Shown: positions 46,629 through 57,114, numbered from the stretch's first letter. The stretch: DNA of 64,000 nt from Cavenderia fasciculata (GCF_000203815.1 NW_004457695.1:558001-622000); one strand, 5' to 3'. Notes: generated from the letters alone by a model not told the origin. Numbers and translations: made by a program.

Positions 46629-48935
46629 TTATTTATTTGATTTGATTTTATTTGATAAATAAATTAAAAGAGGAAGATTACCAGTTTGAATTGAAGTTTG
46701 ATAAAATTGATTCCAAAGTGATTGATTGATTGATTGTTTTTGATCAAAAAAATCAAATAGTATGATTGCAAGATCAGATCTATTTTCTTTTAATGTTTCA
46801 TTGATTGTATTGATCATTGATTGGTTGATAGTATCCAATTCTAAAGATGACCCATGAATTTTGTTGAAATGAGATATTACAAATTGTAAAAGATCAATTG
46901 AACCATTGATTTGTACGATTCTTTGTATTAATCCAATAGCAGTCACTTGACTAAATCGAATTAATTGATTACCAATTAAATATTTAACGGTTGCTAATGA
47001 TATTTTTTTGTATGATTTAAATCTTGTAATGTCACAGTTGATAGTTTCTCTGTGTTGTTTATCTAGATATTTAATCATTTCCAATTGATTATATTTAAAT
47101 GCTGCCTTCATTAATCTTCCATTATTATTTTTGTCAGAATGATTTCTTAATATAAAGTCTAATTGACTTGGTGTTGAAACATCTATTTGTTGTTGACCAT
47201 CAGAGTTGTGAGTCAATTGAATTAATCTATTTGCATTTGTCATTAACCATTTAATCATTTCGATTTGACCGGTTTGACAGACCAATCTAACTGCATTATA
47301 ACATCCAATTTTGACATGGTCCATTAAAAAGTTGATGATTGGAAAACAAGCAGTTTTGATTGCATTGTCCAATGATCTGATAGAAACTTGAGTACCCTTT
47401 ATAGAATATAATAATTGAACAATCTCGAGATTATTGGATAGACAAGCATTGGCAAATATTTGTTTAGAGACTGAAGCAATTCGATTGTATTGAACGAGTA
47501 TAGTTATAGTTGAAAAGAATTCATTCTTTATCAATTTGCCCAACGTGTCATCTTCGATTGTATCAGTGTAACTGAAACTAATTTCACTCGATGCCAATAC
47601 TCGAACCATTTCCTCGGGCAACTCGGTCGGTCCATCAATAAAGATGTATTGACAATCAAACCCATTTTGATGTGGATGAAGGGTGACGATGGACTGGACC
47701 ATTTGTAAATCACGTGCCATGATTGCAAGTTGAAGTGCCGATTCAAAACAGATATTGTCAAAGTCTTGTAATTTGGCGTCCAAGTGTGAAACAATGTCAA
47801 AACGACCCAACTCTACTGCCAGCGTATACACATTGGCAAATGTACATTCGACCTTTTCATCGTTTTGTAATAGTGTATCCAATATTTCAATCTCTAACAG
47901 ATCCTTGTGAATATCATCCACTGGATATGGTTGGGCACTAGGAACATTTTCTAAAATGTACTTTGCCAATTCCCAATGTCCACTATCCAATGCTTGATTT
48001 AGAATCATTTCACTTGGTGTTATATCTGGGAATTGAGACATGAGAAATTGGAATACTGGCAAACTACCACTTTCACATGCACAAAGATGAGCATCCAAGA
48101 TTGGCTCGTTTGGAACGATACGTAGAATCGTTTGTATCATCTCCAAATTTCCTTTTTTTGCAGCTTCATCGATGACATATAGTACTGTATCATCGTCGAC
48201 GACCGGCATTTTTGGTAATAGATATTCAACAATATCATATCGACCAATTATAATTGCCATTCTAACAATCTCTTTCCAACAACTACCACCAAACATGTTT
48301 GCAATCGAAAAAAGTAATCTTACCAATTCGATTGATGTATCTTGATTTAAATACATTTTATCTAAATCAATGGGTAGTTGTACCAAGTTTACTTTTACTT
48401 TTACTTTTTCTTTGATATGTTGGCAACGATCTAATAGTATGATTCTTGCAAATTCTAGATTGTTGGTTTGCCAAGCAGACTCTATTGCCTTGCCAATAAT
48501 TGTTTTTAAAAAGGTCATGTCGCCATCACCATGATGGCCATTTGATCTTGCTTGAATGTTGATCATCATATCCAACTTTTCAACGGTATCTACATGTGTA
48601 CTGTAAATTGGTGTTGATTTATCTATCAATATTGTTGTTGTTGTTGTCATTAAATACTGATAGACGTGTCTTGCAAACTCCATATTCCTATATTTGATAG
48701 CTGCATGCAAGATGGGCCATTGATTGGTACCCATCACATCTTTGACAGTGTCGTACATTTGAACGAGCACTGTCAAGTCACCATAGCCATAGGCAAGGTA
48801 TTCTTTTATTGAACACGACGATTCAATCTCTATCGCAGTCTTTACATTGCCATAAAACAGCTGATCTGTAATCTCTCTAACTTTTTTAAATATTAATATT
48901 CTTATTACTTGATTATTTAATATTGATTTAAACAT
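46629..48935 (-). CDS. Ankyrin-type repeat protein, slime-mould family
   Basis: A single exon of 768 residues. The N-terminus (MFKSILNNQVIRILIFKKVREI) recalls the start helix of dictyostelid ankyrin proteins, followed by about a dozen degenerate ankyrin-like pairs, for example GNLEMIQTILRIVP, SGHWELAKYILENVP, GRFDIVSHLD, TGQIEMIKWLM and NQLEMIKYLDK. It is a distant relative of the gene at 3667-5505, which uses the same LDMIK-type helices, but is much longer and lacks the Asn tract. No enzymatic domain or membrane segment is seen. Its role is unknown; protein binding is inferred from the repeats. Confidence 0.82.
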   Translation of the reverse strand: MFKSILNNQVIRILIFKKVREITDQLFYGNVKTAIEIESSCSIKEYLAYGYGDLTVLVQMYDTVKDVMGTNQWPILHAAIKYRNMEFARHVYQYLMTTTTTILIDKSTPIYSTHVDTVEKLDMMINIQARSNGHHGDGDMTFLKTIIGKAIESAWQTNNLEFARIILLDRCQHIKEKVKVKVNLVQLPIDLDKMYLNQDTSIELVRLLFSIANMFGGSCWKEIVRMAIIIGRYDIVEYLLPKMPVVDDDTVLYVIDEAAKKGNLEMIQTILRIVPNEPILDAHLCACESGSLPVFQFLMSQFPDITPSEMILNQALDSGHWELAKYILENVPSAQPYPVDDIHKDLLEIEILDTLLQNDEKVECTFANVYTLAVELGRFDIVSHLDAKLQDFDNICFESALQLAIMARDLQMVQSIVTLHPHQNGFDCQYIFIDGPTELPEEMVRVLASSEISFSYTDTIEDDTLGKLIKNEFFSTITILVQYNRIASVSKQIFANACLSNNLEIVQLLYSIKGTQVSIRSLDNAIKTACFPIINFLMDHVKIGCYNAVRLVCQTGQIEMIKWLMTNANRLIQLTHNSDGQQQIDVSTPSQLDFILRNHSDKNNNGRLMKAAFKYNQLEMIKYLDKQHRETINCDITRFKSYKKISLATVKYLIGNQLIRFSQVTAIGLIQRIVQINGSIDLLQFVISHFNKIHGSSLELDTINQSMINTINETLKENRSDLAIILFDFFDQKQSINQSLWNQFYQTSIQTGNLPLLIYLSNKIKSNK

Positions 48936-49496
48936 TTAAAAATATTTCAAATGAAACAAGAGAGAGATGACGAAGTACTTGGTTTGTCTTTGAAGATCGA
49001 GATCGACAGCCAAACAAATAATTTTATTTTCTTTTTCTTTTTTTTTTTTTAGTTTCTCTCTCACAAGATGCGCACAGTTCGATCTGCGATCATCAGAGTA
49101 ATATCAGTGTCTGTCGAGTGTACACAATCAATGAAACAAAATAGATGTACTATTATAATCTCTAGAGTCATCATAATGATGTGCGCAGCGAAAAGTGAAA
49201 ATGCGTAATCCGACGTAATCAACACATCATGGTGTCAGAGTATTATTCTCTATTTTCTACTATTCATCAATCGTACAATGTAAACATCCAAAGAAACTTT
49301 CTTGCTAGTGCAAGAGAGTGCATGATAATAATAATAACATTTAAATACCACCATTTGTACAGAAACCAAAATCATTCCATTCATTCATTCGACTACAATA
49401 AATAACAGTTAAATAATAAATAACAAATAACAAATAACAAATAATATAAATAACAAATCATTTCATCATCAATAATAATAATAATAACAAACAACA
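48936..49496. other. Divergent intergenic region, ankyrin / His-rich genes
   Basis: Contains an imperfect inverted pair GATGCGCAC (49066) and GTGCGCAGC (49182), a T-run and (AATAAC)n just before the downstream gene. Nothing more can be assigned. Confidence 0.5.
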
Positions 49497-50609
49497 ATGG
49501 GTTTTGAAGAAGAATCACAACAACAACAACAATTATCACAACCGTCATCTGATAACAATAATGAACAACAACAACAACAACAAGGTGGAGATGTATTATT
49601 ATTAGCAAGAATTAAACAATTGGAAGGTCAATTACAAGTAATGCAATCGACTATTCAAAATTTGGTTCAATCTGCTCAACCCCAAATTCCAAATCTTGTT
49701 CAACAAATGGAAAAGATTGGTTTGGATGGTAGTTTACCCAGTGCTCCTGCTCCTGCTCCTGCTCCTGCTACTGGTGGTGCCATTCCTGTTCATGTTTCTG
49801 TTGATCCAAACAACAATAACAACAACATCAACAACTTTCCTCCTCATCCTCCTCAATCAGCTGAACCACCACGTGAATACTTTACTTTAAGCAAGGCTGA
49901 TCGAAAGAGATTGTATTCAAAGGACCAAAGAAGACATTACAAAAAGATGGCCAAGAGAGATAAAAAGATCTTCAAGGTTGACAAGAAGCTGGAAAAGGGA
50001 TTTGGCAAGATCCACAAAAAGGAGGAAAAGATCAAGCACATTTACAACCGTTATGTTGAAAAGATCAACAAGAAGCAAAGAAAGTATGGTGGTGTTTCTG
50101 ATTTACATCCAGTCATGACTTTTGAAGAGTTTCAATTAAAGATGCAACATCGTCATGGTCATGGTCAACACGGAGGTCATCACGGTCATGGTCACGGTCC
50201 ACATGGAGGTCATCACGGTCACGGCGGTCATCATGGACACGGCCCACACGGAGGTCACGGTCCACATGGACATCACGAACACCACAGCGGTCATCATGGA
50301 CATGGCCCACATGGAGGTCATCACGGTCACGGTCCACATGGACACCACGAACATGGCCCACACGGAGGTCATCATGGACACGGTCCACATGGAGGTCACC
50401 ATGAACATGGTCCACATGGTCATCCAGGTCATCACCATGGTCACCATGAACATGGTCAACATGGTCATCATGGTCATCATCATCATGAGCAACAACCAGC
50501 TGGTGGATACCACTTCCAACAACACACAGCTGCTCCCTTTAGACACGTTGAAGTACCTGTTGCAACAACTGCCATCCCAACAACCTCTTGTGCTGGCCAG
50601 CAACAGTAG
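49497..50609 (+). CDS. Histidine-glycine repeat protein
   Basis: A single exon of 370 residues. It starts with Gln/Asn tracts and a short coiled coil (LLLARIKQLEGQLQVMQ, residues 35-60), then an Ala-Pro stretch, then a highly basic segment (residues ~128-200: SKADRKRLYSKDQRRHYKK, KKLEKGFGKIHKKEEK). Residues ~215-340 are made of repeats of His-Gly-Pro-His-Gly-Gly-His-His-Gly-His type, with about 75 histidines. The repeat suggests divalent metal (zinc, copper, nickel) or pH-dependent binding; histidine-rich actin-binding proteins exist in Dictyostelium, but no hisactophilin trefoil motif is present. No signal peptide. Function unknown; repeat length may vary between strains. Confidence 0.85.
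   Translation: MGFEEESQQQQQLSQPSSDNNNEQQQQQQGGDVLLLARIKQLEGQLQVMQSTIQNLVQSAQPQIPNLVQQMEKIGLDGSLPSAPAPAPAPATGGAIPVHVSVDPNNNNNNINNFPPHPPQSAEPPREYFTLSKADRKRLYSKDQRRHYKKMAKRDKKIFKVDKKLEKGFGKIHKKEEKIKHIYNRYVEKINKKQRKYGGVSDLHPVMTFEEFQLKMQHRHGHGQHGGHHGHGHGPHGGHHGHGGHHGHGPHGGHGPHGHHEHHSGHHGHGPHGGHHGHGPHGHHEHGPHGGHHGHGPHGGHHEHGPHGHPGHHHGHHEHGQHGHHGHHHHEQQPAGGYHFQQHTAAPFRHVEVPVATTAIPTTSCAGQQQ
50140..50490 (+). repeat. His-Gly coding minisatellite
   Basis: Tandem copies of a 24-36 base unit of GGTCATCACGGTCACGG type encode the His-Gly repeats. The units are GC-rich relative to flanking DNA and imperfect. Confidence 0.85.
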
Positions 50610-51348
50610 TCTGTTTTTTTTCAATTGCCAACCTTGTGGCTACATTTTTTTTTTAGTACTACTCTAGTACTTTTTTTTTTTTAATACTTTTTTCCAAAAC
50701 TCCAACAATAATCTTTTTCTTTTTTTTTCAATCAAATTAATAATTAATCAATCTAATCAAATATACATATCATATATAAAATACAAAATATCAAAAAATA
50801 AATATAAATTAAAATATCAAAAAAACAAAAACAAAACTATATGACTCCCTCCCTGGGAGCCATCGCTATTCCAGTTACCTTTCCATTTATCAATATCCTA
50901 TGATGTCCCAAAATGAAATAACTGATACAGAGTATACTCTGATGTTGCATGATTGATTGTAGATTGTTTGTTATTCTTTAAATTTGATTTCTGTAAGAGT
51001 ACTATAGAAACAAGATTGTAGACTGACCAGAGTTGATTTGCTCATAAAAACAGTCCCTGTGTTTAGTACTAAAAAAGTTCAGTTGAGGGTCAATTCTGCC
51101 ATCGAATGGGTTCGACTAATTCCATGACGTCGTATTAAAGTCTTGCTGAGGATATTATTTTATTCCATTCGTTCGTCGTTTTTACCAGTGACATGAATAT
51201 TTCTGTAAAATTTATTCATTTCTTGACTCACTCGGGTATAAATATAGATACCTTTTTTTTAATTGTACATATAATACATCATTTAATATAATATATACAC
51301 ATATAATATAATCATATATATTTTATATTAACATTATAAAAAAAAAAA
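50610..51348. other. Intergenic region
   Basis: T-rich 3' flank of the His-rich gene and the promoter of the secreted protein. A small hairpin ACTCCCTCCCTGGGAG sits at about 50842. No gene is seen. Confidence 0.55.
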
Positions 51349-53124
51349 ATGATAAAACAAATTTTAATATTAATTTCAATTTTACTGTCTATTTCTTATG
51401 GACAAAAAGTGATTCATTTCAATACTGCATCTGATTGTTTCCAAGGATGTGATTTCAATGATGGATCAGTATGGATTGGAGGAGTTTCGCCAAACAACAA
51501 CTATCAATACATTGCATCGATCGATTACTCCAACTCAAAGAACAAGTATTCACAAAAGATTGATTCATTTATCAATTTGAAGCTTGCCGGTTTGACCATT
51601 ATTGGTAGTCCCGCCACCTCTGTCTATTTCACATTGTTTGCTCAAAGCGATATAGGACCTGCCCCCACTGTGATTGGTGGTAATGTCACCTTTACCATTG
51701 CCAGTGGTGGAGCGTTTGGCGCCGACAACTTGACACTCGCCAACCAAGCCAGTCTCATTCTCAATTCAAACTGCAATGCCTTGATCAACACTGGTGTCTT
51801 TGAAGCTGGATCACTCTACACTCAGGATAGTTTGGGTAGTTTTGACTCTCAATATGGATCTACTTTTGAAGGAACCTTTCATGTAGCCAACCAAACCACA
51901 GTCTATCTGTATGGCAAAAACTACATTGCTGGTAGTTTTAGCATTCTCGGGGAGACCAAGATTGAAGTCGCCGACATTTACACACAGGCCTATTTCTATG
52001 ACCTCCGAGTCACCAGTCTTGTCCAAGTCACCCCCCACAGTGGCCTATTTGTCACCTATGACTTGACCGCTCCAAACATCTATGTCTCCAACCAAGGTCG
52101 CCTCGCCACCAACCAATACCAAACCCTCCCAGAAGACGGTTCACCCATTATCGTCAATATCGGCTTTATCTGGAACGATCAAGGTAGTACCGTCAGTTTT
52201 GGTCCAGCCGATACCATTACCATCGGCCAAGTCAACTCTCTCGGATCGGTTCAATTCCGCGGTGACTCTCTTGTCACTGTACAGTCTAGTCCATTGCAAT
52301 TGCAATCAAACTTTACACTCTTTTACTTGAATACCGTCAACAATGCTGATGGATCCACTGCCACATTCAACCTCAACAACACCTCTATCGAAACCATCAT
52401 TCCATACACTTCAACCTCTGCCGAAACACTTGTCCTCATTAATTACACTGGAAAAAACAATCAATTGGGTTCATCTGGTATAAACTCTTTAGTCAACACC
52501 ACTGTCATTGTCAACGTTGACTCTACACTGTCTCTCTACAACTCTCAAATATCGTTTGTAAAAAATTCTACCATCTCTCTCTTGCCAGTTTCCAATGTCA
52601 TCATTGCAGGTGGTTCTCAAGTCACCATTCCAAACATTACCGTCCAACAAGCTACTCTGAGCATTGCTAATTCAAACTTGGATGGTACCGTTTCCCTTTT
52701 CGACGGAGGTCGTCTCTTTTTCAATGTATCTACTACCACCTCTTCAATCTATCTCTCTGGTGAATCCAATGCCTTTTTATCTGCTCCACTTTACATTTCG
52801 GGTGGTCTCTACCTCACTGACTCTTCCTCTGTCGATATTACCGTTGATCAATTGGCCACTACCACCGGTTCGGTTTCCGTTGCAATCCAAGGCGCCATCA
52901 ATCTCGACTCATACTCTCAATTGACCATTACCGTTCCCAATGCTCATAATCTCATCATTGGAAAGACTTTTTACCTTGTAGCTAGTCATGCTCCAATCAA
53001 CATCGACACCAACAATCAAGTCACCCTCAACAACTATTTACCAAGTCATTTGGTTCCACAATTTGCTACCACAACTATCAACTATGTTAATTATTTAACT
53101 CTTACAGTCATTTATGTTCGTTAA
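51349..53124 (+). CDS. Secreted beta-solenoid-like protein
   Basis: A single exon of 591 residues. A signal peptide (MIKQILILISILLSISYG) is followed by a conserved-looking Cys pair (DCFQGCDF) and GSVWIGGVSP. The rest is a long succession of short beta segments with regular hydrophobic spacing (GSFSILGETKIEV, TLSLYNSQISFV, TVSLFDGGRLFF), typical of a right-handed beta-helix/solenoid of roughly 20-25 residue turns. About 12 Asn-x-Ser/Thr sites fit a glycosylated secreted protein. No transmembrane tail and no catalytic motif. It may be an extracellular matrix, adhesion or slug-sheath protein; this is inference from topology. The start follows an A-rich stretch typical of dictyostelid ATGs. Confidence 0.85.
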   Translation: MIKQILILISILLSISYGQKVIHFNTASDCFQGCDFNDGSVWIGGVSPNNNYQYIASIDYSNSKNKYSQKIDSFINLKLAGLTIIGSPATSVYFTLFAQSDIGPAPTVIGGNVTFTIASGGAFGADNLTLANQASLILNSNCNALINTGVFEAGSLYTQDSLGSFDSQYGSTFEGTFHVANQTTVYLYGKNYIAGSFSILGETKIEVADIYTQAYFYDLRVTSLVQVTPHSGLFVTYDLTAPNIYVSNQGRLATNQYQTLPEDGSPIIVNIGFIWNDQGSTVSFGPADTITIGQVNSLGSVQFRGDSLVTVQSSPLQLQSNFTLFYLNTVNNADGSTATFNLNNTSIETIIPYTSTSAETLVLINYTGKNNQLGSSGINSLVNTTVIVNVDSTLSLYNSQISFVKNSTISLLPVSNVIIAGGSQVTIPNITVQQATLSIANSNLDGTVSLFDGGRLFFNVSTTTSSIYLSGESNAFLSAPLYISGGLYLTDSSSVDITVDQLATTTGSVSVAIQGAINLDSYSQLTITVPNAHNLIIGKTFYLVASHAPINIDTNNQVTLNNYLPSHLVPQFATTTINYVNYLTLTVIYVR

Positions 53125-54050
53125 AAAAAAGAATTAAACATAAATAAATAAATAAAATAAAATTATTTATAATATACATATATATTAAAAAGACAACCAC
53201 ACCTAAACGGATGGAGCTGGTGGAAACCAAAAGAAGGAGAAAAGATTTAAAAGAGATTTTTAATATATATAATTCTTTTAGTTTTGGTTTAAATTTATAA
53301 ATTATACAAACTATTTTTGAGAGAGTAGCAGGCTTGCTAGTAAACCACTAGTCATTGTGAACTTGCCTACATATCAGGCTTTTAAATAGATACCTGATAC
53401 TATGTATAGATAAGTTCACAATGACCTGGGAAACAACAATTGTGATGGTTAACTATTCCATTCTCCATTTCATTAGTCACACGTCAAAAGGGGTAGATGA
53501 CCGCTACTGAGACTTGTTGCTACTATTTTAATTTATTTTAATTATTATTATTGTGTCTCTTGTGTTGCTCTCTTCTCTTTGGTTATAATCATTATAATAA
53601 ACTATTAAATGAACATATAATATGAACGCACCGAGGAGAGGAAGGGTGGGTGCAAATACCTCAGTAGCGCTGCACGTCCCAGCAATAGTCCAGACTGACA
53701 ATACTTTTTTGCACAGATAAGACTTTTAAAGTTGAATATTAAAGAGACTAAAACTTGTATAAAAAAAAGAAATAATAATTTTATATTTATCAACTGGTGA
53801 TCAGCTTCACCTACGAAATGAAAGAGATTTGAAAAAAGAGAATGAACATAAATTTAATGTTGGTGAAGTATTTCTAGTGATGGTGGGTTTAAACCCAAAT
53901 TACAACCATTTTAATAATTCCACTCAATCAAAAAATATATATATCAATTAAAAACAAAACTATTATTATTATTATACATTTAAAAAATATATTTAATTTA
54001 TTTATGTTTAAACAAACTCTCTTCTACTGTTTGATGACTTTTACCACAAA
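53125..54050. other. Intergenic region with an isolated hairpin
   Basis: AT-rich, with the inverted repeat at 53351-53425. A mixed-composition patch at 53630-53710 lacks any recognised gene or RNA. Confidence 0.55.
53351..53425. repeat. 75-nt imperfect hairpin with 14-bp perfect outer stem
   Basis: GTCATTGTGAACTT at 53351-53364 is repeated in perfect inverse at 53412-53425 (AAGTTCACAATGAC). Inside, TATCAGG at 53372-53378 pairs with CCTGATA at 53393-53399. The two stems together form a hairpin with an internal asymmetric loop and a 14-nt end loop. It is unrelated to neighbouring coding sequence. Candidate small-RNA precursor or foldback element. Confidence 0.75.
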
Positions 54051-55230
54051 TTATTCATCATCTTGATAATAGGACATTGAATTAATGTTTTTAATGACCA
54101 ATCTGATAGCTTGATTCAATGTGAGACGACCAACTCTGATGTGTTCCAAGAGTACTCTGGCATAATTTACAAACTTGATACGGTTTGCCTCTTCTTGGAT
54201 AACTTGGGCTTCCAACTCTTGGTTGTCATTGAGCCAATCTTCATAAAACATTGGGATGGTTGGTGGACTTGATTTTGCACAACGTTGGCAATAGATGACA
54301 TAATGAAATTTGAGCTTGGACCAATTGCCGTCACCACAAGTGTAGTCCTCTGGATCACTGTAATTGGCCGCGGCAATTGGTCGATTGACAACGACTGTCG
54401 ATCAAGACGGTATTGTCGAGCGTATAGTTGTGGAGTACATTGAGTCTCTCTGGTGATACTGCCGATGGTTGGGTGTAGACGTCTGCTGGACCATCCAAGA
54501 TTTGATTTGGTCCAAGAATGGCACGAGTGTACAAACTACGACCACGTTGAAAGTAAAACAGGAGTACAAAAAAGTTGTAACTGACCTCGTGGTCTCCGAG
54601 CAATACTCTGTCGGCACTCTTTCTCTCCTTGACTGTCGTGGTAGACTTGTAGATCCTATCCAATTGAAATTGCATTCCATTAAGATAAAAGAGAGATTCG
54701 AGTTGGTTTGTTGGATGGTCTGGTTCGTGAAACTCTACAATCAAGCGGCCAATGTCGGATGGATCCCATTTGGCGGCAGTGTTCACTTCCAAGCAAACCA
54801 CACGAGTGTTGTTCTTTTCATAGTCGACAGAGTCGGCTCTTCTGTCGGCACTACTCTTAAAGTTGGTCATGGCTTCAAAACGTAGTCTGACACCGACTAT
54901 TGGACACAATTCATTTTGGTCTCGAGTGGTTGCAACCAAAAAGTCAATGTCTAATTCATTGACTCCAGTCTTTTTTGCAAAGCCTTTCCTTAATGATCGT
55001 TTGGTTGTAGAATGGAGTAGGCTGTTCAAATGTCGATGTTGTGGACTTAGAGCTACACGAGGACGAAGAGATGGTGGAGGTGATGGAGATGGCGATGGTG
55101 ATGGTGATGGGGGTAGAGGTGGAGGGGGAGGTAGAGATGGAGGGGGAGGTAGAGATGGAGGGGGAAGAGCTAGAGACGAAGGAACTGTCCCTTTTTTTTT
55201 TCTATAGCTAACAAAGTATGGTCTCACCAT
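54051..55230 (-). CDS. Unknown protein with Pro-rich N-terminus, one apparent frameshift
   Basis: Reading from an ATG at 55230, the frame gives about 291 codons to a stop at 54355: MVRPYF, a Pro/Ser tract (residues ~20-55), then a globular region (CPIVGVRLRFEAM, DPSDIGRLIVEFHEPDHP). A second frame, open from about 54398 to a TAA at 54051, continues naturally with CGDGNWSKLKFHYVIYCQRCAKS and ends FVNYARVLLEHIRVGRL...SYYQDDE. The two frames overlap across GACAGTCGTTG, so a single one-base change (or sequencing error) explains the break. No plausible intron joins them. Codon use is similar on both sides. A cysteine pair (YCQRC) recalls a small zinc site. Family unknown. Confidence 0.6.
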
Positions 55231-56460
55231 TGAATGTAGAATGGGATTATTAATTATATATTAAAGTAGATGGAGAGATAATATAATAAATATGTAGTTA
55301 TCTTTGGTTGGTATTATTGAAGTAGATGGAGAGATAATATTATTAATGATAAATAATGATCTCATCCTCTAGAGTATTTTGTGGTAAATAAGAGAAGAGG
55401 AAGATGGGAGTTGATTGAGAATGATGACCAGTTAGATTTTAACGGTTCAACCGCGGGTGACTAATCATGGTGAGAGACCTTGATGGATAGAGCAAATGAC
55501 TTGTTTTAAACCATGTCTAATAAAGGAGAGTAGTGATATTATAATTGAATGACCAATCAGATAATTGTCATTTCAAATATGTGTCATCAACTCTTACCAC
55601 CAAAATCTCTCTCTTCACCCAAAAATAAATTTAAAAAAAAAAATTGAACCACGAAAATTTTAGCTAGTGTTTCGTTAAAAAACAAAAGTGTTGTTATTTT
55701 ATTTGTGTTATACTATTTTATTTATATTATCAATTATTTATTAGAGATAGAGAACAGACTATGTAAGACTTTGTGTTTCATCAAGGTAATAAATTAAAAA
55801 TATAATTAGATCTTTAGACGACAACGATGTAGAGACAGTTTATTCTGTTTTAAATGATACTCCTCCAAGACAACACAATATATATATATTTTTTTTCTAT
55901 ACAATTTTTGAGTGTTTTCTATTTCTTTTTTTTTTTCTATTCAAATATATAATTCAATAGTTAATAATAATTTACCATACAAAGATATAGGAGGGCATTT
56001 ACTTTATGTATATATATATTCATGGGGTTTTGAGGGACTAAATAACCAATTGATTGACTAAATTAGGGAAAATTTTTTTTTAAAGTAATTCTTTTCCTGT
56101 TCTCTCCTATCGGGAAGAGTAGTACTCAGAAGTTACAAAGTTTTATTAATTATACATTTTAATTGACCAGCAAGAAATAAAGATTATCTCGAGAAGAATT
56201 AAAGTTAATTTGTTCTGGGGGTTGTCCATGTCTATGATACATGTTATATGGACGTTGATCATGTATCTTATTGTATAGTGTCAAGCATGTTGGATTGTTT
56301 TGGGTTGTTGCTTGTTCTAAAAATAAATTGGTTAAAGATATCGCTTTTTTTTTTTTTTTTTTTTCTCAGCACTATAGGCTGTAATATTGTGTTATATAAT
56401 TATTCTATGTTATTATTATTTAGTAAATTATTATATTATTAATATTATTATTGATAGATG
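55231..56460. other. Long AT-rich intergenic region
   Basis: Upstream of the previous gene. A 21-nt direct repeat (AAGTAGATGGAGAGATAATAT) occurs at 55264-55284 and 55320-55340, and CGGTTCAACCG is a small palindrome at 55443-55453. Long T-runs follow. No gene can be supported. Confidence 0.55.
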
Positions 56461-56930
56461 AAGAGAGAATAGAAGAAGATGAAGGTGTTGACGCAAATAT
56501 GGCACCCATCTTCTTCTAATTTTAGTACCATACTTGCGGTGAAACCTTAAGCCTTGGGTGCGTCCAAGACCGACTGCCGCTCTCAACTCTCACGCCGATT
56601 TACTCCCCATTGTGGACACTCGTCTTTACGTGTTGCATATTGTATTTGAGATGTCAGATGGCTTTCTATCGCGACGGCCCAGTAGGTCCTCCACTACCTT
56701 CCCGTTACTTGTTGCAGTCTGGCTACCCAATCTCCTACTGAGAAGGGGAAACTAACCCGGTCATCCTTCCGTGGGGGTGTCCTGTCTCTAGATCCCTAGA
56801 GTCGGATGGTTTTTCTCCTCAATCCCCCCAATTGTGGTCAAGTTAAACGTTGGCGCCAAAAGTAAAGTTCGAGGGCAGGATTCGAACCTATGACCTTTTC
56901 GTTCCCGGGGTAGCACACTCCCGATAAAAA
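56461..56930. other. GC-rich island of unknown origin upstream of tRNA-Tyr
   Basis: About 450 bp of roughly half G+C, against about a quarter on both sides. It begins with a perfect 10-bp inverted repeat, AGAAGAAGAT (56471-56480) and ATCTTCTTCT (56508-56517), extended by GGTG/CACC. It includes CTCTAGATCCCTAGAG at about 56795 and ends in a tRNA-like sequence. Open frames are short and have no family resemblance. It could be a structured RNA gene, a relic of a tRNA-targeted retroelement or SINE, or transferred DNA. None is proven. Confidence 0.5.
56867..56924 (-). pseudogene. Degenerate tRNA-like sequence
   Basis: On the minus strand, CATAGGTTCGAATCCTGC contains a consensus B-box and T-arm (loop TTCGAAT, four of five stem pairs). 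The preceding variable-loop-like GGTC and a poorly paired anticodon-arm-like stretch suggest a tRNA, but the 5' acceptor strand and D arm are missing. Best read as a 5'-truncated tRNA relic or the tRNA-derived part of a SINE. Confidence 0.45.
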
Positions 56931-56994
56931 AAAAATAAATTAGGGAAAAAAATTTTTCGTATAAAAGGGGAAAACCGAAAAAAGGGGAACATGG

Positions 56995-57079
56995 CCGGTT
57001 TTAGCTCAGTGGTAGAGCAGCTGACTGTAGTATTAACAAAGTCATCAGCTGGTCGCTAGTTCAATCCTGGCAAACCGGA
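56995..57079 (+). tRNA. tRNA-Tyr (GTA) with a 13-nt intron
   Basis: Cloverleaf parts read directly: acceptor CCGGTTT/AAACCGG (56995-57001, 57072-57078), discriminator A57079, D arm GCTC-AGTGGTA-GAGC, anticodon stem GCTGA/TCAGC with loop CTGTAG...A, and T arm GCTAG-TTCAATC-CTGGC. The anticodon GTA (57027-57029) is tyrosine. The stem closes only if 57031-57043 is removed, one base after the anticodon at the canonical intron site; eukaryotic tRNA-Tyr genes normally carry such an intron. A-box and B-box promoters are internal. Of interest, the dictyostelid tRNA m1A58 methyltransferase subunit TRMT6 lies just downstream. Confidence 0.93.
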
Positions 57080-57091
57080 TATCTTTTGATG

Positions 57092-57099
57092 TTTTTTTT
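57092..57099 (+). terminator. RNA polymerase III terminator (T8)
   Basis: A run of eight T 13 bases after the tRNA-Tyr 3' end, following a weaker T4 at 57084-57087. Standard Pol III stop signal. Confidence 0.75.
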
Positions 57100-57114
57100 G
57101 CTGAGGGCAAAAAA

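Noticed and set aside
50113-50624. Minus-strand Met/Thr and Asp/His-rich frames
   Set aside because: Complement of the His-Gly minisatellite, not independent genes.
57001-57079. tRNA-Tyr intron region read as an unspliced tRNA with a long anticodon loop
   Set aside because: The anticodon stem closes only after removal of 13 bases at the standard intron position, as in other eukaryotic tRNA-Tyr genes.
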